The notes beneath the pieces are model-generated. The model searched no databases and was not told the DNA's origin. It was given only the letters and a program-made list of their open reading frames with translations. Below, piece after piece: positions 18,064-27,102 of a stretch of 64,000 nt of DNA. Position 1 is the first letter of the stretch; each line of letters starts with the position of its first letter. A program made the translations under genes and the position numbers. Location: assembly GCF_001832905.1 (NCBI RefSeq), contig NZ_MKIR01000022.1, forward strand, positions 62,001 through 126,000, written 5' to 3'. The stretch comes from Floricoccus tropicus (lineage in GTDB: Bacteria; Bacillota; Bacilli; Lactobacillales; Streptococcaceae).

Positions 18064-18137
18064 TTTACTCAGGATATATTTTTATATAATTCAAGACAAT
18101 AAATTTTTTTTGTCAGAAATAAAATATAAAATATAAA
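18064..18137 (+). promoter_or_regulatory. Candidate LytTR direct repeat and promoter of the signalling locus
   Basis: TACTCAGGATA (18066-18076) and AATTCAAGACA (18088-18098) agree at 7 of 11 positions and start 22 bp apart, about two helical turns, as LytTR response-regulator sites do. A TTGTCA (18110-18115) and TATAAA (18132-18137) pair with a 16-bp spacer follows. Autoregulation by the product of 19611-20375 is inferred. Confidence 0.4.
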
Positions 18138-18215
18138 AAATTATTAAATATTATTAATCGAGTTTATTAACTAATGTTTATTGGTAATTTTAATTTATGG
18201 AAAGGAAGGGCTGTC

Positions 18216-18278
18216 ATGCAAGGTCATACGGGAAATTTAATTGAATGTTTCTTTTCATTTTTTAGAAAATGTAATTAG
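18216..18278 (+). CDS. Candidate signalling peptide precursor (20 residues)
   Basis: MQGHTGNLIECFFSFFRKCN is preceded by AAAGGAAGGG at 18201-18210, a strong ribosome binding site at good spacing. It lies just ahead of a peptide-sensor type histidine kinase. The peptide has an aromatic centre (CFFSFF) and two cysteines, at 11 and 19. An in-frame upstream ATG at 18174 would add MFIGNFNLWKGRAV, but without a clear ribosome binding site. No AgrB-type processing protease or ABC exporter is adjacent and there is no Gly-Gly leader. It could be a pheromone, an unprocessed sensor ligand or merely a leader ORF. Confidence 0.5.
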   Translation: MQGHTGNLIECFFSFFRKCN

Positions 18279-18309
18279 AAATTTAGGATTACTTCTAGGA
18301 GGTAAGTAA

Positions 18310-19602
18310 ATGTTTATGATAAGCTCAAAAGTTTTTATTATTAATTTGATAACTGAACTTTTAATTTATTTTATCTTCTTTTCTTCAATTATTGGAAATA
18401 GAAGAAAAAATAAACTAAAATTGAATATTTTTTTAGTAATTATTAACTTTTTTTGCGCTCTATTTTTATTTGATGTTTATGAATTTATACCAAGTATAGT
18501 ACTAATTATCACAACATATTTAGTTTATCGTGAAATAAAAATAGATTATTATTTATTTAATACAATACTTATCTCTAGAGTAATCTTTAATATTGTTACA
18601 ATAATTGTTAGAATATTGATTCTTCCATTTATTAGTCACTTGAAAATTTTAAATGTTTTCGTTATAAGCCTTGAAAATGTAATAGTTTTGTTTCTTTTAT
18701 TATTAGTTTCATTTTTCTATAAAAAATATGATATAAGAAATATTGCTAGGGATGGTAGTTATACACTATCTATCTTATCTCTCTATATATTAATCATTTT
18801 GGAAAGCTTTTTCTATCTTGGCAGAAGGAGTGGGGAACTTAATTCCATTATACTTGGATTTTCTATATTTTTGTTATTACAATTAATTTTTATTATAACA
18901 CTTTTCATTATTCAAATAGAAAATTCTAAGACGCGAGCTAAAAGAAAGCTAATTGATAATCAACTAAGTAACTTGAAATATTATACTGATGAATTAGAAC
19001 AAAATCAAAGAGAACTGAATAAATTTAGGCATGATTATACAAATATGATATTAGCTTTGAAAAGTAGTTACATAGATGGTACCATTAATCTTTCAATGAT
19101 TGAAGACTTTGATAGATATTCTTCCGATTATTTTGAGGGAGAGATAGTTGATTCTATGGGAGATTTACTTAATATAGAAAATCCATTAATAAAAGGATTT
19201 TTATTCATGAAGTTAGTTCAAATGAAACATGATAAGATTGACTATGAATTTGAATGTAAAACAACAATATCCAAAAGTAATATTGAAACCCACGATATGA
19301 TAAGAATCATTGGAAACAGTATTGATAATGCAGTACAAGAAATTGCTAGAATGGGTACTGGAAAAGTAGAAATATTTATATATCAGAACTCTGAAGAACA
19401 AGAATTTCTAATTGAAAATCCGTATATGAAGAATGATTTAGATATAGATTATTACATTGAGGAAGGTAATACTAGTAAGAAGGGACATTCAGGATTTGGA
19501 CTATCTAATGTTAAGCAGATATCGGAAAAATATGATAATCTCTATGTTCAATATTCTGCTACTGAAAAGTTTTCTACTAGAATAATGATTATTATGAAAT
19601 AG
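18310..19602 (+). CDS. Membrane histidine kinase, AgrC/ComD type
   Basis: A 430-residue sensor. Residues about 8-205 form six or seven membrane helices, the peptide-sensing module of this class. A short helix then carries His241 in FRHDYTN. The GHKL ATPase domain has GNSIDNAV at 335-342 and GHSGFGL at 392-398. This is the HPK10 group that detects secreted peptides (AgrC, ComD, BlpH, FsrC). The ribosome binding site is AGGAGG 7 bp ahead of ATG 18310. The cognate regulator follows after 8 bp. The ligand is unknown; the 20-residue ORF upstream is the obvious candidate. Confidence 0.9.
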   Translation: MFMISSKVFIINLITELLIYFIFFSSIIGNRRKNKLKLNIFLVIINFFCALFLFDVYEFIPSIVLIITTYLVYREIKIDYYLFNTILISRVIFNIVTIIVRILILPFISHLKILNVFVISLENVIVLFLLLLVSFFYKKYDIRNIARDGSYTLSILSLYILIILESFFYLGRRSGELNSIILGFSIFLLLQLIFIITLFIIQIENSKTRAKRKLIDNQLSNLKYYTDELEQNQRELNKFRHDYTNMILALKSSYIDGTINLSMIEDFDRYSSDYFEGEIVDSMGDLLNIENPLIKGFLFMKLVQMKHDKIDYEFECKTTISKSNIETHDMIRIIGNSIDNAVQEIARMGTGKVEIFIYQNSEEQEFLIENPYMKNDLDIDYYIEEGNTSKKGHSGFGLSNVKQISEKYDNLYVQYSATEKFSTRIMIIMK

Positions 19603-19610
19603 GAGGAATT

Positions 19611-20375
19611 ATGAGCTATCCAATAATAATATGTGAAGACAACCAATCACAATTAAATATGCTACAAGGGATTGTGGAAAATTATATTATGTTTCATGGC
19701 GAACACTTTCGTTTAGGGTTAAAATCTCAAAATCCCGATGAAGTATTAAAATATATTTTAAATTATAAACCAAACGGAGGAATTTATTTTCTAGATTATG
19801 ATTTAAGTCATAACCTTACAGGAATAGATTTAGCAGAGAAAATTAGAGCAAATGACGTTCAAGCAAAAATTATATTCATCACAACTCATGGAGAAGTGGC
19901 ACCTAAGACTATTAAAAGGAGGGTTGAACCCTTAGCTTTTATAGATAAGAATCAAGATTTTGATGAATTTAGAGCAGAAATAGCATCTAGTTTAAGTATA
20001 GCTCAGGAAAGAATTGCTAATGCAAATACTATACAAGGAAAAAACTTTTCATTTAAGGTGGGAAGCCAAATTTACAATATAAAATTAGATGATATATTGT
20101 TTTTTGAGCCTTCGGAAATTCCACATCGATTAGTGTTATTAACCAAAAATGCAAAATTTGAATTTTATGGTAAATTATCAGAAGTGGAGAAAACAAATTT
20201 AGGTCTGTTTAGAATAAGTAGATATTGTATAGTTAATCCTGAAAATATAGTATTAATTGATTATAAAACTCGTGATGTATATTTTGATAAAAAGACAAAT
20301 AGACGTTTTTCTCTAGGAAAAGGGAAAAAGTTGAAAGAAATAATAGCAAATAAGGGAATGAATTTAGATTATTAA
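19611..20375 (+). CDS. LytTR-family response regulator
   Basis: A 254-residue regulator. The receiver domain (about 1-130) has the acidic pair Glu9-Asp10, phospho-acceptor Asp62 in FLDYDL, a TTH switch segment and Lys in FIDK. The C-terminal LytTR DNA-binding domain occupies about 145-250, with conserved residues in NPENIVLID and FSLGKGKKLKEI. It resembles ComE/BlpR/AgrA. AGGAGG precedes the start. With the kinase it forms a quorum-sensing style two-component system; its targets in this window may include its own promoter (18064-18137). Confidence 0.92.
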   Translation: MSYPIIICEDNQSQLNMLQGIVENYIMFHGEHFRLGLKSQNPDEVLKYILNYKPNGGIYFLDYDLSHNLTGIDLAEKIRANDVQAKIIFITTHGEVAPKTIKRRVEPLAFIDKNQDFDEFRAEIASSLSIAQERIANANTIQGKNFSFKVGSQIYNIKLDDILFFEPSEIPHRLVLLTKNAKFEFYGKLSEVEKTNLGLFRISRYCIVNPENIVLIDYKTRDVYFDKKTNRRFSLGKGKKLKEIIANKGMNLDY

Positions 20376-20382
20376 TTTAAGG

Positions 20383-20411
20383 TATCTAATATATATATTA
20401 GATATTTTTTT
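20383..20411 (+). terminator. Terminator after the response regulator
   Basis: ATCTAATA/TATTAGAT stem closed by TATA with a following T run. Confidence 0.8.
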
Positions 20412-20453
20412 AATGCTATCATATGCTCTAGTTATTCAGGATTATTAAAAGTC

Positions 20454-20490
20454 AATTGGTGATAAGATATGTTTTATCAACCAATTTTTT
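20454..20490 (+). terminator. Hairpin upstream of the XRE gene
   Basis: AATTGGT-GATAA paired with TTATC-ACCAATT (one bulge) and four T. It sits only 37 bp before the XRE start, so it may attenuate that gene or end transcription from upstream. Confidence 0.6.
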
Positions 20491-20526
20491 GATATAGTTT
20501 CATTAAATTTATAAGGAGGAAGTTAT

Positions 20527-20724
20527 ATGTTTGCAAGAAAAATTAAATTTGCACGAAGAATTAAATGTCTAACTAAAGAACAAATAGCAGATTACTTGAA
20601 TGTAAATCAAGAGGTAGTTGATAGTTGGGAAAGAGGTGAAAATTTGCCTGATTTTTATAAATTAGTTGAATTGTCAGCTTTACTTGGTTTAAGCATAGAG
20701 GTTTTACTAGGTGCAATAGATTAA
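20527..20724 (+). CDS. Small XRE-family helix-turn-helix protein
   Basis: A 65-residue protein that is almost entirely one Cro/CI-type helix-turn-helix (about 4-60; KEQIADYLNVNQEVVDSWERG). AAGGAGG precedes ATG 20527. It lacks an effector domain, so it probably acts as a dimeric repressor or as a partner of another protein. It follows the two-component genes on the same strand but is separated from them by two hairpins. Membership in the signalling locus is therefore plausible but unproven. Its targets are unknown. Confidence 0.85.
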   Translation: MFARKIKFARRIKCLTKEQIADYLNVNQEVVDSWERGENLPDFYKLVELSALLGLSIEVLLGAID

Positions 20725-20940
20725 TTTTTTTATCAATAATTATCTGAATATTAAATCAAAAGGTCGGAGGATAGTAAACTGATAAGATCCTATAAGGTTA
20801 CTATTTCTAAAGGATTAGAGTTATAATTTGAAGTAATCTAATAAATTTTAGTTAAGTTTTAAAATAAGAAAAACTCATGAAAACCACTGAAATAGATGAA
20901 GGGTAGTTCTTAAACCCTAGCAAAGGTAAAGGCTACATGC
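20725..20940 (+). other. Non-coding stretch before the ECF genes
   Basis: No ORF with a ribosome binding site is visible. ATAGTAA (20771-20777) can pair with TTACTAT (20798-20804). The rest is A+T-rich. A 9-codon ATG frame near 20878 has no Shine-Dalgarno. Confidence 0.4.
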
Positions 20941-20946
20941 TATAAT
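20938..20946 (+). promoter_or_regulatory. Extended -10 promoter of ecfA1
   Basis: TGCTATAAT ends only 6 bp before ATG 20953, which places transcription start at or next to the A of the start codon. Confidence 0.6.
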
Positions 20947-20952
20947 TAGAAC

Positions 20953-21792
20953 ATGAAAAAAATTCTTGAAATTCAAAATTTAACATATAAATATGAAGAG
21001 GATAGTGACAAGCTAAATCTATCAGGTGTAAGCTTTGATGTTAATGAGGGAGAGTGGATTAGCATTATCGGACGTAACGGATCTGGTAAATCAACGACAG
21101 CCCGCTTGATAGATGGTCTGATGCCAGCTCTGTCTGGTACCATCAAGGTTGATGGAGAAGTTTTGACGGAAGCAAATGTTTGGGATCTTCGCCGCAAAAT
21201 TGGTATGGTTTTTCAAAATCCTGACAATCAATTTGTTGGAGCTACTGTTGAAGACGATATTGCTTTTGGGATGGAAAATCAACAAATTGAGCGTGATGAG
21301 ATGATTAAACGTGTTGATGATGTTCTTGAACTGGTGAATATGTCAGACTTCAAAGATCGTGAGCCAGCTAGCCTATCAGGTGGACAGAAGCAACGTGTTG
21401 CTATTGCGGGAGTTATAGCTCTTCGTCCGAAAATTATTATTTTAGATGAAGCAACAAGTATGCTTGATCCAAATGGTCGTAATAAGCTCATGAATGTTGT
21501 TAGAGAAATTAAAGATGAGTATGGTTTGACCGTTCTCTCAATAACGCATGACCTTGATGAAGCAGTTAATTCTGATCGTATAGTAGTCATGAAGGATGGA
21601 GAAGTTGTTCGTATTGCTACTCCTGATGAGATATTTGAAAGTGAAAATGACATGGTATCAATAGGACTTGATGTTCCATTTACTTCGAACCTTATGATAG
21701 ATTTAAGAGCGAAGGGCTTTGATATCCCTGAAAAATATATGGATGAGGAAGGATTGGCTGATTATTTATGGCAATCGTATTTGAAAAAGTAG
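20953..21792 (+). CDS. ecfA1: ECF transporter ATPase EcfA1
   Basis: One of two ATPases of the shared energy-coupling module that powers uptake of vitamins and metals by interchangeable S components. The 279 residues include Walker [10 protein letters not shown] (40-48), a Q-loop FQNPDNQ, signature LSGGQKQR (141-148) and Walker B IIILDE (161-166). No Shine-Dalgarno is visible; with a -10 box ending 6 bp upstream the mRNA may be leaderless. The last 25 bp overlap ecfA2. Confidence 0.95.
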   Translation: MKKILEIQNLTYKYEEDSDKLNLSGVSFDVNEGEWISIIGRNGSGKSTTARLIDGLMPALSGTIKVDGEVLTEANVWDLRRKIGMVFQNPDNQFVGATVEDDIAFGMENQQIERDEMIKRVDDVLELVNMSDFKDREPASLSGGQKQRVAIAGVIALRPKIIILDEATSMLDPNGRNKLMNVVREIKDEYGLTVLSITHDLDEAVNSDRIVVMKDGEVVRIATPDEIFESENDMVSIGLDVPFTSNLMIDLRAKGFDIPEKYMDEEGLADYLWQSYLKK

Positions 21793-22622
21793 ATTATGTG
21801 TACCAAATAAATACCCCTTTTGAGAATCAGGCTCTTTTCGATATTAATTTAGATATTGAAGATGGAAGTTACACAGCCCTTATAGGACATACAGGATCCG
21901 GTAAATCAACACTTTTGCAACACTTGAATGGATTAATTAAACCAACTCGTGGCAGCGTGAAAGTTTTTGATACAGTGATTACTAACGAAAGTAAAAATAA
22001 AGATATAAAACCAATTAGAAAAAGAGTAGGAGTCGTTTTCCAATTTCCTGAAGCTCAACTTTTTGAAGAAACTGTCCTTAAGGATGTAGCCTTTGGTCCA
22101 CAAAATTTCGGAATTTCTAGTGTTGAAGCTGAAAAAATTGCTCGTGAAAAATTAGCTTTGGTTGATATTGATGAGGAATTATTTGAACGCTCACCATTTG
22201 AATTATCTGGAGGGCAAATGCGCCGTGTGGCAATAGCAGGGATCTTAGCTATGAATCCTGATGTATTAGTCCTTGATGAACCAACAGCAGGTCTTGATCC
22301 AAAAGCTAGAATTAAAATGATGGAATTATTTTATAGTCTTCACAAAAAAGATAATTTGACAACAGTCCTTGTAACTCATTTAATGGATGATGTGGCAGAT
22401 TATGCAGATTATGCTTATGTTTTAGATAAGGGGCGCGTGGTGAAGTCAGGTGTTCCTAGTGATGTATTTCAAGATGTGGATTTTATGAAGAAAAATCAGC
22501 TTGGGGTTCCTAAGGCAACTGATTTTGCATTAAAGCTTATTGACAAAGGCGTAAATTTTGATCATCTTCCAATAACAAGAAAAGAGTTAGTTAATATATT
22601 GGAGGATAAGATTCATGGATAA
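21768..22622 (+). CDS. ecfA2: ECF transporter ATPase EcfA2
   Basis: The partner ATPase of 284 residues. Walker [10 protein letters not shown] begins at residue 40, the Q-loop is [13 protein letters not shown], the signature LSGGQMRR is at 146-153 and Walker B ends at Asp170-Glu171. The Q-loop PEAQLFE distinguishes it from EcfA1 (PDNQFVG), as is usual for the pair. It overlaps both neighbours, so the three proteins are translationally coupled and probably made in fixed proportion. Confidence 0.95.
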   Translation: MAIVFEKVDYVYQINTPFENQALFDINLDIEDGSYTALIGHTGSGKSTLLQHLNGLIKPTRGSVKVFDTVITNESKNKDIKPIRKRVGVVFQFPEAQLFEETVLKDVAFGPQNFGISSVEAEKIAREKLALVDIDEELFERSPFELSGGQMRRVAIAGILAMNPDVLVLDEPTAGLDPKARIKMMELFYSLHKKDNLTTVLVTHLMDDVADYADYAYVLDKGRVVKSGVPSDVFQDVDFMKKNQLGVPKATDFALKLIDKGVNFDHLPITRKELVNILEDKIHG

Positions 22623-23418
22623 AATAATTATGGGTCGATACATACCTGGTGATTCAATAATTCACAGGATGGATCCTCGAAGCAAGTTACTTGCAATGTT
22701 TGCTTTTGTATTTGTAATTTTTATGGCAACTGATCTAGTTGGATATGGAATTTTATTTGCCTACACTGTATTAGCAGTAGTTCTTTCAAAAATAAAAATT
22801 TCTTATTACTATACTGGTTTAAAACCAATGTTTGGATTAATTATTTTCACAGCTTTATTCCAAATATTATTTACCGCAAGTGGAGAAACTATCTTTAAAT
22901 TCTGGATTATCAATATTACGACAGGTGCCCTAATGAATGCCCTCTATATGTCACTAAGGTTAATCTTGATAATAATTCTAAGTACAGTTCTTACGCTAAC
23001 AACAGCACCATTAACACTCGCAGATGGTGTTGCTACTGGACTTGCACCACTAAAAAAAATAGGAGTTCCAGTTTACGATATTGGTCTGATGCTTTCAATA
23101 AGCCTACGTTTCATTCCTACATTGATGGATGATACAACAAGAATTATGAATGCTCAAAGATCAAGGGGGATGGATTTTGGAGAAGGAAACCTAATCCAAA
23201 AAATTAAAAGTGTTATTCCTATCCTAATTCCTTTGTTTGTTTCAAGTTTTAAGAGGGCGGATGATTTGGCAATTGCTATGGAAAGTCGAGGTTTCCAAGG
23301 TGGAGACAATAGAAGCAAGTACCGTATTTTAAAATGGCATTTTAGAGATACCGCTTTAATATTATCGATAGTTGTTTTGATAGCTATTTTGTTCATGTGG
23401 AATAGTTTTATAAAATAA
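22615..23418 (+). CDS. ecfT: ECF transporter scaffold protein EcfT
   Basis: The membrane scaffold that couples EcfA1/EcfA2 to S components. The 267-residue protein has several membrane helices and two cytoplasmic coupling motifs, AQRSRGMDF and AMESRGFQG, which insert into grooves of the ATPases. It begins inside the end of ecfA2 (8-bp overlap). No substrate-specific S component is adjacent, consistent with a group II (shared) ECF module. A 25-bp gap leads to dapH, so the operon may continue. Confidence 0.95.
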   Translation: MDKIIMGRYIPGDSIIHRMDPRSKLLAMFAFVFVIFMATDLVGYGILFAYTVLAVVLSKIKISYYYTGLKPMFGLIIFTALFQILFTASGETIFKFWIINITTGALMNALYMSLRLILIIILSTVLTLTTAPLTLADGVATGLAPLKKIGVPVYDIGLMLSISLRFIPTLMDDTTRIMNAQRSRGMDFGEGNLIQKIKSVIPILIPLFVSSFKRADDLAIAMESRGFQGGDNRSKYRILKWHFRDTALILSIVVLIAILFMWNSFIK

Positions 23419-23446
23419 AAAAGTATTTGATAAAAGAGGAGATATG

Positions 23447-24157
23447 ATGACTACAAAAATGAATGCACAAGAAATTATTCAATTTATTGGAAATGCCGAA
23501 AAGAAGACACCTGTTAAAGTAACTTATAAAGGGAATTTAAAAGGTGATTTAAGTAAAGTACAAAATTTTGATTCAATTGTTAAAGATGGATTTGGAATTG
23601 TATTTGGTGATTGGGCATATGTAAAACCATTGCTTGAAAATCTAAAAGAAGATGAATATGTAATTGAAAATGATGCTCGTAATTCTGCTGTTCCTTTACT
23701 GGATAAAAAAGAAATTAATGCACGTATTGAACCAGGTGCAATTATTCGTGATCAAGTCGAAATTGGGGATAACGCAGTTATTATGATGGGTGCAGTTATC
23801 AATATTGGTGCTGAAATTGGTGCAGGGACAATGATTGATATGGGAGCTATTCTTGGCGGTCGAGCTATCGTAGGTAATAATAGTCATATTGGTGCAGGAG
23901 CTGTTCTTGCAGGCGTTATTGAGCCAGCTAGTGCAGAACCAGTTCGTGTTGGTGATAACGTTCTTGTGGGAGCTAATGCTGTAGTCATTGAAGGAGTTCA
24001 AATAGGTGATGGCGCAGTAGTAGCAGCAGGAGCAATCGTAACTGAAGATGTGCCAGAACGTGTTGTAGTTGCAGGGGTTCCAGCAAGAATTATTAAAGAA
24101 ATTGATGAAAAGACTGAAGCGAAAACAGCATTAGAAGACGCTTTGAGAAACTTATAA
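23447..24157 (+). CDS. dapH: Tetrahydrodipicolinate N-acetyltransferase
   Basis: Acetylates tetrahydrodipicolinate in the acetylase branch of diaminopimelate/lysine synthesis, feeding cell-wall and protein synthesis. The 236-residue trimeric enzyme has an N-terminal alpha/beta domain and a left-handed beta-helix of hexapeptide repeats at about 85-210 ([28 protein letters not shown] and similar). I prefer ATG 23447 over ATG 23444 because GAGGAG is 5 bp ahead. The deacetylase of the same branch is at 24611-25735. Confidence 0.94.
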   Translation: MTTKMNAQEIIQFIGNAEKKTPVKVTYKGNLKGDLSKVQNFDSIVKDGFGIVFGDWAYVKPLLENLKEDEYVIENDARNSAVPLLDKKEINARIEPGAIIRDQVEIGDNAVIMMGAVINIGAEIGAGTMIDMGAILGGRAIVGNNSHIGAGAVLAGVIEPASAEPVRVGDNVLVGANAVVIEGVQIGDGAVVAAGAIVTEDVPERVVVAGVPARIIKEIDEKTEAKTALEDALRNL

Positions 24158-24219
24158 AAATTAAAACTTCCTTGAATATTTATAATTAATAGTATTAATT
24201 TTAGGACATGGAGAATGCT

Positions 24220-24609
24220 ATGTTAAGAAATCAAGAAATAGATGATTATATTGCCCAAAGTTCAGCAACAAAAGAGCAAAAAAAGTATTTTGAATTTGCT
24301 AAAAATAAAGTCCATGAAATTTGGCCGACAACTGTAGAAAAAATAAGTTATGCCATGCCAGCTTTTTACCCAGATGAAAAAGCAAAAGGAAGGCAGTTAC
24401 TTATTTATCTCAGCTTGAATAAAAAATGGTTAGGTTTTTATCCTATGCCAGCGTTTATAAATGCAAATGAGCCTTTACTAAATGAACTGAATTTAAATTT
24501 CTCTAAGGGAGCAATTCAAATACCTTATGATACTAGTAAAGATATCTTAACAGATTTGCTAGAGAGAGCGATTGAGTTTAATGGTCGTAAATATTTAGAG
24601 GATAAGTAA
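24220..24609 (+). CDS. DUF1801-family protein
   Basis: A 129-residue cytoplasmic protein of the DUF1801/YdhG-like fold, with the family pattern ISYAMPAFY and GFYPMPAF. Members are common next to metabolic genes in Firmicutes, and no enzymatic role is established. The start at ATG 24220 is favoured by GGAG 6 bp upstream; an in-frame ATG at 24208 lacks one. It lies between the two diaminopimelate genes and ends one base before dapL, so it is co-transcribed with them. Confidence 0.8.
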   Translation: MLRNQEIDDYIAQSSATKEQKKYFEFAKNKVHEIWPTTVEKISYAMPAFYPDEKAKGRQLLIYLSLNKKWLGFYPMPAFINANEPLLNELNLNFSKGAIQIPYDTSKDILTDLLERAIEFNGRKYLEDK

Positions 24610-24610
24610 T

Positions 24611-25735
24611 ATGATTGATTTAATAAAAACTAGAAGAGAACTCCATCAAATTCCAGAAATTGGTCTTGAAGAGTTTGAAACTCACAAGTATTTGATGGAA
24701 AAAATAGATAAGATTGCTGAAAAAAATGATTTTACCGAAATTCGAACATGGAATACTGGTATTTTGGTCATGCTTCATGGAAGTAATCCTGAGAAAACGA
24801 TAGGCTGGAGAACTGATATTGACGGTCTACCTATTGTTGAAGAAACAGGTCTAGAGTTTAAGTCAGTCCATGATGGTCGAATGCATGCTTGTGGACATGA
24901 TTGCCATATGACAATTGCCTTGGGCCTTCTTGATCAGTTATCTCTTGAGCAACCTAAGAACAATATGCTTTTCCTTTTTCAGCCAGCTGAGGAAAATGAA
25001 GCCGGTGGTATGCTTATGTATAAAGATGGAGCATTTGGTGACTGGCTTCCTGACGAATTCTATGGTCTTCATGTTAATCCAGATTTGCCGGTTGGTACCA
25101 TTGCTTGTAACAATAATACCCTATTTGCAGGAACTTGTGAGATTGAGATAACTTTTAAGGGTCTTGGTGGACATGCTGCTTTCCCACACAATACACGTGA
25201 TGCCCTTGTGGCAGCAGCAACATTTGTTACTCAGGTTCAAACGGTTGTTAGTAGAAATGTTAACCCTATTGAGGGAGCAGTAGTAACCATCGGAAGCTTT
25301 CATGCTGGAAATACGCATAATGTAATTTCAGAAGTAGCAACAGTTAAAGGAACCATCCGCACCCTAACAGCAGAGATGAATGAGTTGACTCAAAAACGAG
25401 TTCGTCAAATTGCTGAAGGTGTAGCAATGAGCTTTGATTTAGATGTTGAAGTTTCTTTGAATCAAAAAGGCTACTTGCCAGTTGAGAATAATCCAGAGTT
25501 AGCAGATAATTTGATGTCCTTCTTTAATGAAGAGGAGGAGGTGAATCTTTTAGATGTTCTTCCAAGTATGACAGGAGAAGACTTTGGATATCTCCTTCAT
25601 CAAGTACCTGGAGTTATGTTCTGGCTTGGAATTGATAGTCCCTATGCACTTCATCACCCTAAAATGTCTCCAGATGAAAAAGCTCTGCCATTTGGAGTTA
25701 AAAATATTGCAAAATTTTTAAAGAGCAGAATTTAG
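24611..25735 (+). CDS. dapL: N-acetyldiaminopimelate deacetylase
   Basis: An M20-family metallohydrolase of 374 residues that removes the acetyl group from N-acetyl-LL-diaminopimelate. Metal-site motifs include [19 protein letters not shown] and PAEENEAGG, followed by the dimerisation lid domain (about 175-290). The partner acetyltransferase upstream supports this assignment over a general amidohydrolase or hippurate hydrolase. It begins one base after the DUF1801 stop. Confidence 0.92.
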   Translation: MIDLIKTRRELHQIPEIGLEEFETHKYLMEKIDKIAEKNDFTEIRTWNTGILVMLHGSNPEKTIGWRTDIDGLPIVEETGLEFKSVHDGRMHACGHDCHMTIALGLLDQLSLEQPKNNMLFLFQPAEENEAGGMLMYKDGAFGDWLPDEFYGLHVNPDLPVGTIACNNNTLFAGTCEIEITFKGLGGHAAFPHNTRDALVAAATFVTQVQTVVSRNVNPIEGAVVTIGSFHAGNTHNVISEVATVKGTIRTLTAEMNELTQKRVRQIAEGVAMSFDLDVEVSLNQKGYLPVENNPELADNLMSFFNEEEEVNLLDVLPSMTGEDFGYLLHQVPGVMFWLGIDSPYALHHPKMSPDEKALPFGVKNIAKFLKSRI

Positions 25736-25745
25736 AAAGTATATT

Positions 25746-26561
25746 ATGAAAAAACCACATTATCGTTCATGGATCCCTAAAAGAAAAGTTGTTATTTTTC
25801 TTGCAGTAAGTTTATTTCTGCTACTATTACCTTTAATCTATGATTTTGGACAATTAGCAAATATTCTCATGATAATAGCAGCTGTTCCTGCTATTATCAT
25901 GACTTTTAAACTTAGCTTGACATATAATGCATTCTCGCCTAGTGGTGGAAATTATCAAGATAAAATCTATGACCTTGCTGCTCAAGAGTTTGATCTTGAG
26001 GAAGGCAAGGCATTGGATGTTGGTACTTTAAGTGGTGCTCTTCCAATCAAATTAGCTAAGAAAAATCCCAAAATTACCATTGAAGGTGTAGATCACTGGC
26101 GTGATGATGCTCTTATCAAAAGAAGAGACAACAAAAAAAAGAAAAATAAAAAAAATCGTCAGCCATTACTTTTAGGTGATGAAGAATGTCGACAAAATGC
26201 TGAGGTTGAAGGAGTTAGCCTTAAACAAGTTAAATTCTCACGCGTTCATATTAACCGACTTCCATTTAAGGATGGTGCATTTGATGGCTTAACAAGTGTT
26301 CTTACATATCAACAAGCAGCCGGTGAAAAAAATGAAAATCTAGTTTACGAATCATTACGTACTCTACGTATCGGTGGTGAGTTTGTTCTAATTGATCAAT
26401 TTAAAGATAAAAATGCTTTTGGAGATTTTGATAAATTCATTAAAAATATGGATGTTTCAGAAATTGAAATTATTCCTTTAGAAGAAAAAATTGATTTACC
26501 ATGGATCTTAAAACTAAAAAGCAATTTAGGGAATGTTGTCATCCTTAAAGGTATAAAATAA
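25746..26561 (+). CDS. Membrane-anchored SAM-dependent methyltransferase-like protein
   Basis: A 271-residue protein with two adjacent membrane helices near the N-terminus (about 14-35 and 38-56) and a cytoplasmic class I methyltransferase domain. Motif I is ALDVGTLSGALPI, which departs from the usual D/E-x-G-x-G-x-G, so cofactor binding is not certain. A very basic run of Lys/Asn at about 127-138 lies in the centre. The substrate is unknown. It may be the last gene of the dap unit, 10 bp after dapL, and it ends at a terminator. Confidence 0.75.
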   Translation: MKKPHYRSWIPKRKVVIFLAVSLFLLLLPLIYDFGQLANILMIIAAVPAIIMTFKLSLTYNAFSPSGGNYQDKIYDLAAQEFDLEEGKALDVGTLSGALPIKLAKKNPKITIEGVDHWRDDALIKRRDNKKKKNKKNRQPLLLGDEECRQNAEVEGVSLKQVKFSRVHINRLPFKDGAFDGLTSVLTYQQAAGEKNENLVYESLRTLRIGGEFVLIDQFKDKNAFGDFDKFIKNMDVSEIEIIPLEEKIDLPWILKLKSNLGNVVILKGIK

Positions 26562-26598
26562 AAAAATCTACTTCCTTTAACTGGGGAGTAGATTTTTT
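26555..26598. terminator. Terminator, first copy of a 42-bp repeat
   Basis: Hairpin AAAATCTACTTCC/GGGAGTAGATTTT with T run. A 42-bp segment (26555-26596) recurs at 27471-27512 with 2 mismatches. It serves the methyltransferase gene and, on the other strand, merR. Confidence 0.85.
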
Positions 26599-26601
26599 AT
26601 T

Positions 26602-26964
26602 TCAGTCTGTAGGTAAGAGTTCCTTGTAGATATTAATTTTTTGATTTAAAAATTCAATATCCTCATTTAATTTTTTTCTATCATTTTCTAATTTTTCAAG
26701 TTGTGTATTTAGTAATTTTAATCTGTCAGGGACAGTAGAATCACCTATATAACGAAGTTCTGCATATAATTTCATATCAGATATCTTCATTCCAGTTTTT
26801 TTGAGTCGGATAGTAAATTCTATCCATTTTACATCACTATCATTATATATTCTACGATTTATATTATCTCTATGAGAAAAGATTAATTTTTCTTTCTCAT
26901 AATACCGTAGAGTATCGACCGACAGTCCGGTAATATTTGAAAATTCTCCAATTAAATATCCCAT
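26602..26964 (-). CDS. MerR-family transcriptional regulator
   Basis: A 120-residue regulator with the MerR winged helix (about 2-70; IGEFSNITGLSVDTLRYYEKEKL) and a C-terminal dimerisation helix (about 80-115). It has no cysteine, so metal sensing through thiols is excluded. The sequence and the GGAGTTAACTCC-type operator in the divergent promoter resemble the AdhR/NmlR aldehyde-responsive group. It is transcribed away from the carboxymuconolactone-decarboxylase-like gene that it most likely controls. Confidence 0.9.
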   Translation of the reverse strand: MGYLIGEFSNITGLSVDTLRYYEKEKLIFSHRDNINRRIYNDSDVKWIEFTIRLKKTGMKISDMKLYAELRYIGDSTVPDRLKLLNTQLEKLENDRKKLNEDIEFLNQKINIYKELLPTD

Positions 26965-27020
26965 AATTCACTCTTTCTACATCAATTTTTTATATTTTAT
27001 CATAAAACTATTAATTATAC

Positions 27021-27051
27021 TTGACATGGAGTTAACTCCAGCAGTTATTCT
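27021..27051 (+). promoter_or_regulatory. MerR-type promoter with 19-bp spacer and operator
   Basis: TTGACA (27021-27026) and TATTCT (27046-27051) are separated by 19 bp, and the spacer holds the perfect palindrome TGGAGTTAACTCCA (27027-27040). Overlong spacers that are twisted into register by the regulator are the hallmark of MerR activation. Confidence 0.9.
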
Positions 27052-27102
27052 AGTTCTATAGAAAATTATTCTATAAACAATAATTCTTTAAAGGAGAAAG
27101 AT

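Noticed and set aside
18174-18278. AgrD-type precursor
   Set aside because: No AgrB, no typical charged C-terminal tail after the cysteine; kept only as a generic peptide candidate.
20414-20449. Short ORF before the XRE gene as a second peptide
   Set aside because: ATG at 20414 gives about 11 codons without a Shine-Dalgarno.
24915-25151. Alternative-frame ORF within dapL
   Set aside because: Wholly contained in an M20 peptidase gene in another frame and without a ribosome binding site.
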